Part shown: positions 28,801 through 38,416 of the stretch, piece by piece
Numbering within the stretch: position 1 is the first letter of the stretch
Layout of the letters: every line of letters starts with the position of its first letter
Source: Chara braunii
Lineage: Eukaryota > Streptophyta > Charophyceae > Charales > Characeae
Direction of reading: 5' to 3'
NCBI GenBank assembly: GCA_003427395.1
Contig: BFEA01000021.1
Coordinates: 5,682,918 to 5,721,333 of the forward strand
Length of the DNA stretch: 38,416 nucleotides
Program-made: the position numbers and the translations under genes
Notes under the pieces: generated by a model
Told to the model about the DNA's origin: nothing
Databases searched by the model: none
Seen by the model: the letters and a program-made list of their open reading frames with translations, nothing else

Positions 28801-29862
28801 GGTGATTACTGAGTTTGGCATATTTGACAATGTAATGCGATCACTGGTTGATGCCTACGAGGAAGATCCCCTCATGATGAACATCATACACAAACTAGAT
28901 GTGAAAGACAAAGCGACATCTGACGAGTTTGTGATGGTGAACGAATTACTTTTTCTTAAAAAGACAGGGTTCAAAAGATTGTGTGTGCCATCTACAAAGA
29001 TTTTGCGTAGTTTAGTTTTAGGTGAGTGTCATGATGCGACATGTCACTTTGGATACAAAAAGACAAGTGCGAATTTAGTCCAACGATTTTGGTGGCCTAG
29101 TATGTTTGACGATGCAAAAAAGTACGTACAGACTTGTAAAGTCTGTCAGCGGGACAAGTTGCGTACTCAAACACCGCTTGGGTTACTCAAGCCCTCGCCC
29201 ATTCCTGCAGGTCCAAGACAGAGTGTCTCCATGGATTTCATGGATACCCTCGTGATCGGCAAGAGTGACATGCAACACATTCTCATCATAGTAGACATGT
29301 CCACCAAGTATGCGAGACTAATTGCCATACCTGAGACTGCAAGGACTGAACACGTCATCAAGTTAACTGGTTGCATGATTTTGGACTGCCCAAGTCTATT
29401 GTTAGTGGCCGAGATGTCCGATTCGTATAGGCTCGTCAAGTCCGTTAGCGGGACAAGCCGCGTACTCAAGCACCGCTTGGGTTACTCAAGCCCTTGTCCA
29501 TTCCTGCAGGTCCGGGATAGAGTGTCTCCATGGATTTCATGGATACCCTCGTGACCAGCAAGAGTGGCAAGCGACACATTTTCAACATAGTGGACAAATT
29601 CACTAAGTATGCGAGACTAATAGCCATGCCTGAGACTGCAAGGATTGAACATGTCATCAAGTTATTCATGGATAATTGGGTGCGTGATTTTGGACTGCCC
29701 AAGTCTATAGTTAGTGACAGAGATGTCCGATTCACGAGCGAAATGTGGAAGAAGGCTACTGAACAAAGGGGCAACCAACTTCAGATGACCTCCGGGAACC
29801 ATCCCGAAGCAGACGGTCAAGCGGAATAGACGAACTGCGTGGTGCAGCATTTGCTGAGGCAT
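28801..29862 (+). pseudogene. Integrase remnant of element 1 with duplicated core
   Basis: The HHCC zinc-binding region (GECHDATCHFGYKKT, then CKVCQRDK) is followed by the catalytic core. The core's first part, around SMDFMDTL, is present twice: copy one at 29141-29429 ends abruptly in a scrambled tail, and copy two at 29440-29735 continues through IVSDRDVRFTSEMW and HPEADGQAE. A TAG at 29827 follows the catalytic Glu. Integrase normally inserts the element's DNA into the genome. This copy cannot be translated as one protein. Confidence 0.85.
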
Positions 29863-30694
29863 TACATCAAGCCCAGCCAGGATGACTGGGATGAGAAACT
29901 GCCTCTCATTCCCAGTCTATATAATAACGCTGTACACAGGACCAGCGACGTCAGTCCCAATCAGCTGTATATGGGGTGGAAGCCTAAATCTGCACTAGAC
30001 TTCGTCCTACCTAAAAACCGACCGACTGCAACTCCTGCAACCATTGAATTTGGTGTCCAGTATGAAAAATTGTTGCAGTAGGTTGTCGAGCACATCAGAA
30101 AGTCTCGAGCACATCAGAAAGTCTCACGAGGCAATGATTGCCTCAGAGAACAAGCACAGATGACAGTCCACATTTCAGGTAGGGGAACGTGTCTGTGTAA
30201 AGGCTAGTGAATTGGGACAAGAATTCGGTATCTCTAGAATGCTAATGCTGCAGTTTTTTTTTTGTTTTTCTTTTCTTTTTGATGACCCTTGCGTTGCCAG
30301 GGCCTTCCAGAAATTCTCAGCGGCCTTTCGGCCGCAGTATTTTGGCCCTTGGGAAGTCCTAGATATCGTGGGTAGTGATCTGGACGGTCCCTCATATGTC
30401 ATAAGAATGCACCTTTTGCTAAGACAGATCTGTTCCCATCAAGAAGGTCAATGCTGACCCCAACCATGGATGGCCACGTGGATGTCCACGACATCTTGGA
30501 ACATAAAGACTTGCCTGTTCCCAACCCTGTTGGCAGGGGAAAACCGCCCAAGCCTATAATGGAGTACCAGGCCAGGTTCAGGCATCATACAGATCCTAAT
30601 GAAGATCATTGGTTCACAATATAGGAGCTTGTCAAGACAGCAGCTCAGATCGTGGTTGAGTACGAACAAAGACTGAAGGGGAAGGCACCTGCGT
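29863..30694 (+). pseudogene. Integrase C-terminus and chromodomain-like tail of element 1
   Basis: The segment reads QDDWDEKLPLIPSLYNNAVH and SPNQLYMGWKPKSALDFVLP, then a TAG at 30079. A later frame (30212-30457) has FGPWEVLDIVGSDLDGPSYV, the GPF/Y-type module. The last part (30469-30694) resembles the chromodomain end of chromoviruses: VDVHDILEHKDL, YQARFRHHTDPNEDHWFT, with a TAG at 30622. Chromodomains steer insertion toward marked chromatin. A T-rich stretch at 30252-30280 appears inserted or degraded. Confidence 0.75.
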
Positions 30695-31653
30695 AGAAGC
30701 ATCTCAGCGGACTTTCGAAGCTAATGGGGATGGAATGCAAGGAATGAGCCTCGCGGAGCCCTTATCAGACATACAAGTTGGAAACTTTCAAGCCTGGGCC
30801 TGTGTTTGGGAACATGGCCTTTTAGCTTGACCACCAGTCCTTGACAGTCGGGACACTCTAGATGGGAGGTCGAGTTTTCCAGGAGCTCCTGAGTGTTTTT
30901 CTTTTTCTTTTTCTTAAAGCAACACCATCAAAATTTCATTCCAAAAGCAACAAATGAAACAAGGTCGGGGACCTCACAATTCAACCCAGAGTTATCCTCC
31001 TGGCAGCATTAGCCAGTTTCGCTTATGACACAATGCTCCAATTCAAGTATTTGTCAACCTGAAAAAAAAAAAAAAAAAAAGACTATCTACTGAACTTGTT
31101 ACTACAGTCGCTAATCACATCTCTCTTTCCTATTCGAGCCTATTTATTTTGTCTACTCCTAAGTTATCCCTAACCTCTAGTTCACAGACCTAACCACCGG
31201 TCTGAACCAGGCTCATATGGCCGAGAGGAACTTTGTTCCTTGACTGACACTCTGCTTCCCACCCAACCCCTTGCGATCTACTGTGACCGCCAACCGGAAC
31301 CGAGTGCACCTGGTTCATAAAAACAAAGGACTTCCACAAGGCCTCAAAACCAAACAGACAGAAATTAGAGAGAGAAGCTAAAGAAAAGGAAAAAGAACCA
31401 ACTGCAATGAACCCAGATCGTGAAGACACTTGTCAACAATGCAAGCCCAGATAGATATCAACCTGCTGATGATTGTCAATAATCATAATCGTGTCCAGAT
31501 AGAATGAGATGGGGAAACATACACAAACAAAAGAGAGAGAAGGGATAATAGACTTAGAGGGGAGAAGAAAACAAGGCCCACTTCTACTTCGGGCTCCCTC
31601 CTCGATCGCCACCTCAATAATCAATTGTCCGAACAAAAATCTCTATCTCAATG
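30695..31653. other. Spacer between the two retroelements
   Basis: 30695-30900 may contain the 3' untranslated part or an LTR fragment of element 1 (TTGACAGTCGGGACACTCTA at 30838). A CTTTTT-rich tract (30895-30916) and A20 at 31061-31081 bracket about 150 bases that could be a small retroposed insert. No gene is recognised from 31082 to 31653. Confidence 0.35.
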
Positions 31654-31895
31654 TGCCACGTGGCACGTCAACCTGTCATCATCAGCGAGCTGGAGCAATG
31701 TCGACATCAAGAGACCAGGTACGTATCTACAATCGGCCCACAGTCTTGATCTCACAATCGCCCCACACTCTTGATCTCCTTCCGAGTGACGATGAATCAG
31801 AACAACAATATCAGTCACGTAGCCCCGCTACGTCAGCAAGAGTACATGTGGCAGCAACCACGTCAGCGGCGGCGCATGGCAGCTGCCACGTCAGC
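31654..31895. promoter_or_regulatory. Cluster of ACGT-core (G-box / bZIP-type) sites
   Basis: The palindrome TGCCACGTGGCA at 31654-31665 is a perfect G-box and is followed at once by CACGTCAACC. Three further CACGTCAGC-type sites are at 31829-31837 (TACGTCAGC), 31858-31867 and 31886-31895 (both CCACGTCAGC), and CACGTAGC is near 31816. Read on the minus strand these are GCTGACGTGG, the hybrid C/G-box recognised by plant bZIP factors. They could belong to an LTR promoter of the adjacent element 2 or to an unknown gene. No transcript unit can be assigned. Confidence 0.4.
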
Positions 31896-32421
31896 ATGCC
31901 CAAAATACAATTGTCAGCCAGCCACCATGCCGAGCTAGCAGCGCGTCGCCGTAGTCGCTCAAGTGCCAGCGTCTAGCCAGTATCGTAGCGTTGCACTAGC
32001 GTCGAAGTCAACGCGTGAAGTCAGCATTGACGCAAGACAGAATGTCTCCCAGCCAGGTAGTCCAGGCTTATGTAGCATTGATGCGGGGTCTGGACCCCGA
32101 TTGCTGCTTCCCTAGGCCGTCGAGATCTCAAGACATATAGCGGCCAGATTTGCCTGAAACCGAACTCCCTGTGGCCTTGATGTTGTCCGGGTACCTGCGC
32201 ACAACAAGTGAATGTATCCGACCAAGGGCCCGGGCGCGGTACCTTTGACTGTTGACTTAGACTTTTGACTTCCCTAGGCAGTGCATGGTCACACTGCCTG
32301 GCGCAGGCCGAGTCTGACCTGCGTCGTCTGGGCTCCGTTTCGAGGGCCCAGACTGCTGCAGAACACGGGTTACTGCATTCCTGCCGACCCATTTTCGAGT
32401 TCCATCGCATAAATAACTAAG
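31896..32421. other. Region 3' of element 2, possible 3' UTR/LTR
   Basis: This lies downstream of the pol stop of the minus-strand element. No gene is recognised. It contains TTGACTGTTGACTTAGAC and TTTTGACTTCCC (W-box-like TTGAC words) near 32248-32272. I could not match it to the short sequence available beyond the gag end (38061-38416), so LTR status is unproven. Confidence 0.3.
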
Positions 32422-32545
32422 ACTTTAACCCACGTTCATATGCAGATACAATATCAGGAGCAGTTTCAAGTAATTCTCGTTTAACTTTAACCCACGTTCA
32501 TATACAGATACAATATCAGGAGCAGTTTCAAGTAATTCTCGTTTA
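32422..32545. repeat. 62-bp tandem duplication at the 3' end of pol
   Basis: ACTTTAACCCACGTTCATAT and the following 42 bases are repeated (32422-32483 and 32484-32545) with one or two differences. On the minus strand the first copy reads ELLETAPDIVSVYERGLK in frame. The second copy is read in a shifted frame as ENYLKLLLILYLHMNVG, because 62 is not a multiple of three. The duplication therefore replaces the original C-terminus with a frameshifted tail. Confidence 0.93.
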
Positions 32546-35500
32546 CTGAACCATCTGTCCTCGGATGGTGCCTGAGATACGAAACGTACCTTGAACTGCT
32601 TCTGGGGTCGTCCACGTCCGCCTGTAGAAAAGTACCCATGTTCTATGATTTTGTCTACCTCATATCCGTCGTCCATGTCTGGTGGAATCATAGAAGGTCT
32701 GTGTGGGAACTCATTTCCTTCTACATAGGGTAACAATTTGGACACGTGAAAGACATGATACGTTTTGAGGTGAGGGGGAATATCAATTCGATAAGACAGT
32801 CCCTCTGCATCCCCAATTACTTTGAGAACTTCCCAGGGTCCAAAATAGACGGACAAAAGTTTTTGAGACACATTTTCTTCCAACGAAAACTTTTTGGACT
32901 TGACACAGACTAAATCACCTTCCTTGAATGTTGAGGATCGGCGATGCTTGTTAGCTTGTTCAATCATTTGGTCCTGAGCTTTCTTCAGATTGTCCTTTAC
33001 TTTCCTAATGTCTTCTTGAAACAATACTGCGTACTCCCGGGTCCCTGGAGGTAACCTAAGAAACTGGTCCCGTGTTAACACATCAATGGGACGCTTAGGT
33101 TTCCACCCCTTGCGCAATGCATTAGGCGTGCGCCCTATAGCGGTATGAACGCTACTGTTGTATGCACTTGCTATCTTGGGTAAGTTCTCGTCCCAATCAA
33201 TCTGATCGGGTCTTACATACATACGCAAAAGCTGCTGACACAAACGGTTCATCTGTTCACTTTGTCCATTCGTTTCAGGGTGTCGCCCTGACGACATGGT
33301 CAATCGTGTACCATATGCTTCCATGAGCTTTTGCCATGGCATGCTTGTGAACCTGGCATCACGATTAGATACAATAAAGAGAGGAAAAACATACTCAGTC
33401 ATCCATCACAGCTGAAACTTTTGTATGACATGTTCTGTTCGCGCTTCTGCAGGTAAGGGAATTAACATGACATATATAGAGAAACGATCCACAATAACCA
33501 TTACTTGACTATTGCCGTTTCGACTTTTGGTGAGGCTCATAAAATCAATCGAGATAGACTCACCTTGTTCGCTAGGAATCGGTAATGGTTTCAAAAGACC
33601 AAGTGGATTCTCATGTGAAGGTTTGTTTCTCTGACACACCAAACACGTACGAACATAAGTTAGTACGTCTTCCTTTAGTTCCTTCCGGTCAAAGCGTTCT
33701 CTAACCTCAGCGTAAGTTTTCTTGAAACCAAAATGTCCTTCAATGTCGTGACATTCCCCAATCAACAGACTTTTAAGTTCTTCCTTGTGAGGAATACACA
33801 ATCTGTGTTCAGTTTGGTCTATCAAGAAAAACAAACCATCGGTTATTCTATAGTTGGGAAGTAAAGTTGGGTCTTTCGCAAGGACATCCATGATAGGTTT
33901 CCGGATAGGGTCAGTAGCGTATCCTTGACGAATTTTATCTTTTAAATAATTCCCAACATCCAAGTAAGAGACAATAGTACCAAAAACATCACAACGTCTG
34001 GACAATGCGTCTGCAACCACATTAGACTTACCTTTGATAGTTTTTAATTCAAAATCAAAAGTATCAATGAATGCAGACCATCGTACTAACTTATCAAAGA
34101 GCCTAGGCTGTGTCTTTATCCACTTCAGAGTAGAATGGTCTGAGTACACAGTGAAGTGTCTCCCTAACAAGTAGTGCTTCCATGTGTCCAGCGCACAGAC
34201 TAAGGCATACAATTCCCTTTCATATGTGGAGTTGGCAACTTTTTCTGATGGCAATTGTGCAAACATAAATTCGATTGGTCTATAACCATTGTCGTCCTTC
34301 TGTTGAAGGCCTGTGCCAATTTCGTACTGACTTACATCAGTAGTGACAATGAAGGGAAGTAACGGATCAACAATTTTCAAAACAGGATAGTGAGTTAAAG
34401 CATACTTTATCTTCTTAAAGGAAGACTCACAGTCCTTGTCCCACAACCAAATAGTTCCTTTCTTCAACAATCTTCTCATCGGTGCGGCGATCAGTGAGAA
34501 GTTCCTGACGAACTTCCTATAATAAGTTGCCAAACCAAGGAAAGATCGTCGTTCAGTTACAGACTTAGGTCATGGTCAATCTCGAATTGCTGATATATTC
34601 TTTTCTTCTGGTTTGAGGCCTTCTTCATTCACTATATGTCCCAAGTATAAGACCTCGGACTTAGCAAACTCAAACTTCTTTGGGTTTATCTTAAAGTTGT
34701 CTTCTCGCAACTCTTCTAACACTAGACGAAAATGTTTCTCGTGATCTTCTAACATTTTACTGTACACGAGAATATCATCAAGATAGACAATAACGAACCG
34801 ATCCAGCCATTGACGAAACAATTCATTCATTGATTGTTGGAACGTCGCAGGGGCATTTGTCAATCCGAAAGGCATTACCATGAACTCGTAAGGGCCATAG
34901 CTTGTCCGGAATGCAGTCTTATGTTGATCCGTAGGTTCCACCTCGATCGGATGGTACCCAGACTTTAGATCAATCTTACTGAAATACTTACAATGCTGCA
35001 ATTGATCAAGTAAGTCGTCAATGCGAGGAAGCGGTTCAACGTTTTTGGCAGTGACGACATTCAGCCCTTGATAGTCAATGCAAAGACGCAGTTCACCTTC
35101 TTTTTTGGGCACAAACAAGACAGGTGCACCATAGGGAGAGGAGCTATGGCGAATCCATCCCTTGTCAGTAAGGTCCTCCAGTTGTTTCTTTAATTCCTCA
35201 AGTTCCCTGGGAGACATTCGGTAGATAGGGCCCTTGAAAATCTTACTACCCGGAATGATTTCAATAGTGTGCTTAATAGCATGTTCCGTGATTCCAGAAG
35301 GTTCGGTCTGCAGGTCCTTAAACTCAGAGAGAAGACTTTCAATAGTTGGAGGGTAGGAAGAAGAAGACTCGCCGACTTTCTTTACTAACACCATCATAAC
35401 TTCTTGTTCCAACTTTTTCTTTGAAACCATCGAACAAAAAACTGGATAACTCATACAACAAAAAGACAAATTAGAGTCAGAGCCAGACTTATGATTTAAC

Positions 35501-36036
35501 TTGATTGGTTTCATTTCAGATTGTGCATCCTTAAGTTGCACAACCTTACCTTTGAAATCAATGTCCGGGTTGGCTTCCTCGTGCCAGTACATACCCAGAA
35601 TGAGATCGAAAGGCAAATTCATTTCAACTAGGAAGGATAACTCATGCATAATCTTTTTTCCTTCCCTAGTTTTAAACTGATACTTAATACGATCGACATA
35701 CTGAGAGACAGTGATCGTACTCTTGTCCGCTAATATAGATGTGATAGGTCGAGACAAGTCTTTTACCTTCATTCCGAGATGCAACTTCCGGATTGCTTTC
35801 TCGGAGATGTAGAACCTCGTCGATCCGGAGTCCAACAACGCACCTACTCATGTTCGTGTGATTTCAACATCTGCAAACAACAATTCACCCTTAGACTTTG
35901 TTTTTCGAGCCCATGAGCTACGTAAGGCCAGCAATTCATTACCTAGCTCATCAAGGGAGTAATCCAGAGAGACAGAACATAAGACAATGCCAGGGCGGTC
36001 TGGATGATAGGCTAAGGAAGAATCATCCTCTACCAT
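32425..36036 (-). pseudogene. Pol of element 2: protease, RT, RNase H, integrase, chromodomain-like
   Basis: A single frame of about 1,200 codons with TGA at 35850-35848, 34578-34576, 34572-34570 and 33408-33406. The segments in order are: protease with LLDSGST (just after the first TGA) and FDLILGMYW; RT with CIDYQGLN, the catalytic Asp in SKIDLKSGYH and an intact YLDD; RNase H with TTDVS, YEREL, SDHSTL and ADALS; integrase zinc region HX4H (CHDIEGHFG) with CLVC; and the core with ISIDF, then VSNRDARF and HPETNGQSE. The second core residue, Asp in VSDRD of relatives, reads Asn, 35 residues before the Glu. A GPF/Y-type module (FGPWEVLKVIGDAEG) and a chromodomain-like tail (YEVDKIIEHGYF, FKVRFVSQ, RWFSKREL) finish it. 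It normally copies and inserts the element, but here it is interrupted and its integrase is probably dead. Confidence 0.92.
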
Positions 36037-36158
36037 ATGAGAAGAAGGGTAGGAAGTGTTTGTAGGCGTCTTACCTGTCTATTAGTCCTTACCCTTTATC
36101 TCAGTAGGAGCAGATGCTACTCCTACTGGCTGCTCGCTTTTGGGTTTCTAATCATCGG

Positions 36159-36347
36159 GCATTATGCGATCACATGTTCTGGTGTGTCGTATTTAAGACA
36201 TTGCGCATTGTCTATGCGCTCCTGCCAAGTCTCACGAGTCATCCCCATCTTCAGCCAAGGCTTCCCTTCAGCAATGCCAGGGTGCCATGGAAACGCGCGC
36301 GGTTTCTTCCTTATTGAATTTCTGGGTGGCCCTCCCCTGGTGGCCAC
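36159..36347 (-). pseudogene. Gag C-terminal fragment with damaged zinc knuckle (element 2)
   Basis: In a frame different from the main Gag frame, CLKYDTPEHVIA-stop-C (36200-36159) fits the CX2CX4HX4C spacing, but the second Cys is Tyr and the residue before the last Cys is a TAA. This is the nucleic-acid-binding end of Gag, separated from the capsid part by a frameshift between about 36311 and 36340. Confidence 0.7.
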
Positions 36348-37573
36348 AACAGCAGTGACTTCCCCTTCCCGGAGTCACTGTTGTTATCCTTCTCATTCCT
36401 ATCTTCTATTGGCCACTTTTCCACTGTGTCATCATCGAAGACAATAAGGGTGTGGTCTTGGCGCTTTTGTCGCCAGAGAATTCGTTTCCCATCGTACGCC
36501 CTTCCTCCTCCTCCTCCTCCTCTAGACTTAACTACGGCTGCATAGGAGTTTTTGACTTGAGAAGTCATTTGCCCCTTTTGCAGAGCAAGATCGGGAAATT
36601 GCCTATAGTTATACTTACCTGACTTTGCTTTGGCCACCAGGTGTCCCCGGATGGGCTCAGGCAACGCGCGGGAGTAGATATACAACACTTGTCTGTCTTG
36701 TAGGTTCGATCCTGGAACCTGCAACAAACGATAAATTTCGTGGGACAAAGCCTCGACCAACGTCCAATGTTTTTGACCAATCGTTGTTAACTGGTCAAAT
36801 GCCTTGTCGGTCGTTGTCTTGTCGAGAAAACGGTCCTTGATCTTGGCCAATAGCTGTTTCAAGGTCAAGGTCTTCGCCCACTCGCCAATGTCTTCGAACC
36901 CCGCGATGTTGGCCTCAGCCAACACCCATTGTTTGGCCTCACCTCCCATACAAGAGGTGGTGAACGCAACTTGGGACTCCGGCTCGACCGGAGCAGTGAT
37001 GACATATGTTTGGATTTCAGCAATCCAAAGCAACAAACTCTCATCTTTCTTATTACTAAACGTGAAAGGCAACTTCATTTTTACTTTCTCGTTCTTCTTT
37101 GGCTTCTCCGGTTCTGCACTTGTCTTACCCGGAGTTGTTGAAGAAGGAGACTTGGGAGAAGGAGACTTGGGAGAAGGAGACGAATGAGAGGAGTTAGACG
37201 GAGAGGATTGTGGACTTGGTGGTCCATTCCCATTGGTCGACGTCTTAATTGTTGGACCAGCAGACTTCATGGCATCTCCCATCAACTACTTTACTTCTTT
37301 CTTGTATTCTTTTCCTTCTTGTCTATCTTCTTCCTTACCCTCTATCTGATTGTTTCTTTTCATAATGTTTGCGATGGTTCGTAGTCCTACAACAATCTCA
37401 TCTAATTGAGTTTGCTGTCTGTCAATTTTCTCTTCCAAGCAGGTAAGGTAAGTCATAACATGAGACAACATTTGAGACATGTCTGCCTTCTCTCCGCTTT
37501 CTGTTCCAATCACCTGTCTAATTTCTTTAACTTTATGTCCTCTTCTTTGTTCTTGTTCTCTTCTCCTGGACAA
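36311..37573 (-). pseudogene. Gag central and capsid region of element 2
   Basis: One frame from 37573 to 36311 with a single TAG at 37288-37286. The upstream part is a Gln/Glu/Arg-rich coiled coil (MLSHVMTYLTCLEEKIDRQQ). The downstream part begins near MGDAMKSAGP and has a Ser/Pro-rich linker with SPSPK repeats (about 37140-37190 in DNA). It then has a retrotransposon Gag capsid-like domain (LPFTFSNKKDESLLLWIAEI, LKQLLAKIKDRFLDK, ALPEPIRGHLVAKAKSGKY) and a Gly-rich stretch. Gag packages element RNA in cytoplasmic particles. The segment may translate from MGDAM alone, but its zinc knuckle is lost by frameshift. Confidence 0.82.
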
Positions 37574-37655
37574 CTCTTCTTTCTTTCTTTCTTTATTCTG
37601 CGACCAGTGTTTTTTTCAACTGCTGGATGTTTGCATTGATCGTAGCCTCGCTTAC

Positions 37656-38060
37656 TTATGGCTTAGTATCGCCTTTACGAGTCAATTCCATTAGTTCTTC
37701 CAGTTGTTTTAAAGCAAACTGGTCCAGCGCCTGACGACACTGGGCTACCAGTTTGGAGACTTCGGTCCCGACTGCCACAACCTTCATAACTATGATAGAT
37801 TTCTTCAGACGGTCTTCAACCGTCTTCAAATCAAATCTATCATGGATGTGTTGTTCAACATCCGGTCCGGATAGATGTATTTCGGTCAACAGCTGGTTCC
37901 ACAAAGCCAACAGTTCTTGTTTTTTATTCTCAGCCTGCGTCCGATTCTTTGGCTCAGACGGTCCTTCGCCCACGGAGAGCGTGATCGGAATAGGAAACAA
38001 GAATGTGGTCACAAACCTCGTCACAATAGACTTTTGCAAACATTTCCAGACGTGAGACAT
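37656..38060 (-). pseudogene. Gag N-terminal part of element 2
   Basis: The frame starts MSHVWKCLQKS and runs 134 codons. It is helical and charged, with probable coiled coil (KKQELLALWNQLLTEIHLSG, VEDRLKKSIIVMKVV, CRQALDQFALKQLEELMELT). It ends at a TAA and is out of frame with the continuation at 37573. A GAAA-type tetranucleotide repeat at 37581-37596 lies at the break and is a plausible slippage site. I read this as the N-terminus of the same Gag, but a separate upstream frame cannot be excluded. Confidence 0.65.
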
Positions 38061-38416
38061 TTTCGGAGGACAGAAACAAGAAAATTCGTCGGCCAGGTTG
38101 ATCTACCGCAAAATAAATAAAAGAGACAATAATTTAACAGTCACCCGAACCAAATTCACACTGTCTGAACAGAAAGATTTAAAAACAAGGAACACAAATT
38201 TTACTAATTCTGATTGCTGTTCTATTTTCAATGTGATGACGTTCTATTCTATTTCAGGTACTGCGACTCAGGCCAGCATGATCATCAACACACACAAGTA
38301 AGTACACAGGCACACAACACAGCACAAGACAACAGGTAAGTCCGCCAACAAAATCACAACAATAGTTAGCGTTCCTCCCCTGCTGCTGCTTCTTCTTCGG
38401 TCCTGTGTGATCAGCA
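38061..38416. other. Right edge, probable leader or 5' LTR side of element 2
   Basis: AT-rich and CA-rich sequence just upstream (on the minus strand) of the Gag start. It should contain the element leader, primer-binding site or start of an LTR. I see no clear match to the initiator-tRNA complement and no repeat shared with the other end. No gene is recognised. Confidence 0.35.

Larger units (their letters stand above)
25022..30694 (+). mobile_element. Decayed Ty3/gypsy retrotransposon (element 1)
   Basis: Gag, protease, reverse transcriptase, RNase H, integrase and a chromodomain-like C-terminus follow in Ty3/gypsy order on the plus strand. The element is riddled with stops (for example 27046, 27974, 28076, 28208, 28334, 29827, 30079 and 30622) and frameshifts (near 28438 and 28520). 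Its integrase core is duplicated. No primer-binding site or LTR pair was found. TTGACAGTCGGGACACTCTA near 30839 could belong to a 3' LTR, but no 5' partner is visible. It cannot transpose on its own. Confidence 0.9.
32422..38060 (-). mobile_element. Ty3/gypsy chromovirus-like retrotransposon (element 2), nearly complete coding part
   Basis: On the minus strand, Gag (38060-36159) precedes protease, RT, RNase H, integrase and a chromodomain-like end (36036-32425). All pol codons from 36036 to 32425 stay in one frame with four TGA interruptions, so it is much younger than element 1. Gag has frameshifts and a damaged zinc knuckle. The 5' LTR would lie at or beyond the right edge of the window; the 3' LTR was not identified. 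Codon use is AT-richer than in the MORC gene. It is non-autonomous as assembled. Confidence 0.92.

Noticed and set aside
31509-31976. 155-codon plus-strand frame with Ser/His/Ala-rich product
   Set aside because: It covers the ACGT-site cluster and has low-complexity composition with no family resemblance. It could be real but is not supportable.
33406-35850. UGA reassigned to Trp in this genome
   Set aside because: MORC uses ordinary stops and Trp codons, Gag of element 2 has TAG and TAA breaks, and C-to-T decay explains the TGAs.
8381-38060. A functional silencing system made of MORC plus neighbouring repeats
   Set aside because: Adjacency alone is not evidence. In plant genomes of this density, genes commonly lie among transposons and satellites.

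Overview
The window looks like nuclear DNA of a streptophyte (land plant or charophyte alga). The evidence is a plant-type MORC ATPase, two Ty3/gypsy (chromovirus-like) retrotransposons, long GA/CT and CA microsatellites, and very low gene density. A charophyte such as Chara is possible, but the sequence alone does not fix the species. I see only one credible host gene.

Layout. 1-2.2 kb holds CA and CT/CA microsatellites and degenerate TACCC/TAACCGCCC minisatellite DNA. 2.2-7.6 kb is a mosaic of short transposon-like pieces: inverted-repeat elements sharing a GTCCCACTTGCGC end motif, a tRNA-derived SINE-like retroposon, and several duplicated segments. 8.4-12.5 kb on the minus strand carries a single-exon MORC ATPase reading frame of about 1,378 codons. 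Its 5' end runs into a (GA)n(TG)n microsatellite and a 599-N assembly gap (12723-13321). 13.3-16.3 kb has simple repeats and further inverted-repeat elements. 16.3-18.9 kb is satellite DNA: a 92-bp array, the same array inverted, then a 172-bp array. 19-25 kb is gene-free and includes a roughly 1.3-kb imperfect direct duplication.

25.0-30.7 kb (plus strand) is a heavily decayed Ty3/gypsy gag-pol. Most of its stops are explicable as C-to-T changes; it also has frameshifts, a replaced RT aspartate and an internally duplicated integrase core. 32.4-38.06 kb (minus strand) is a second, younger gypsy element. Its whole pol (protease, RT, RNase H, integrase, chromodomain-like end) stays in one frame, interrupted by only four TGA codons. 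Gag is broken, and the second integrase catalytic aspartate reads Asn. No LTR pair was identified for either element.

Functionally, MORC proteins of plants act in silencing transposons and heterochromatin, and this one sits among decayed transposons and satellites. That is a neighbourhood observation, not evidence of a joint system. I found no convincing new multi-gene system. The items most worth checking are the intronless MORC with its extended disordered N-terminus, the opposed satellite arrays, the inverted-repeat family, and the stop-codon pattern of the two retroelements.
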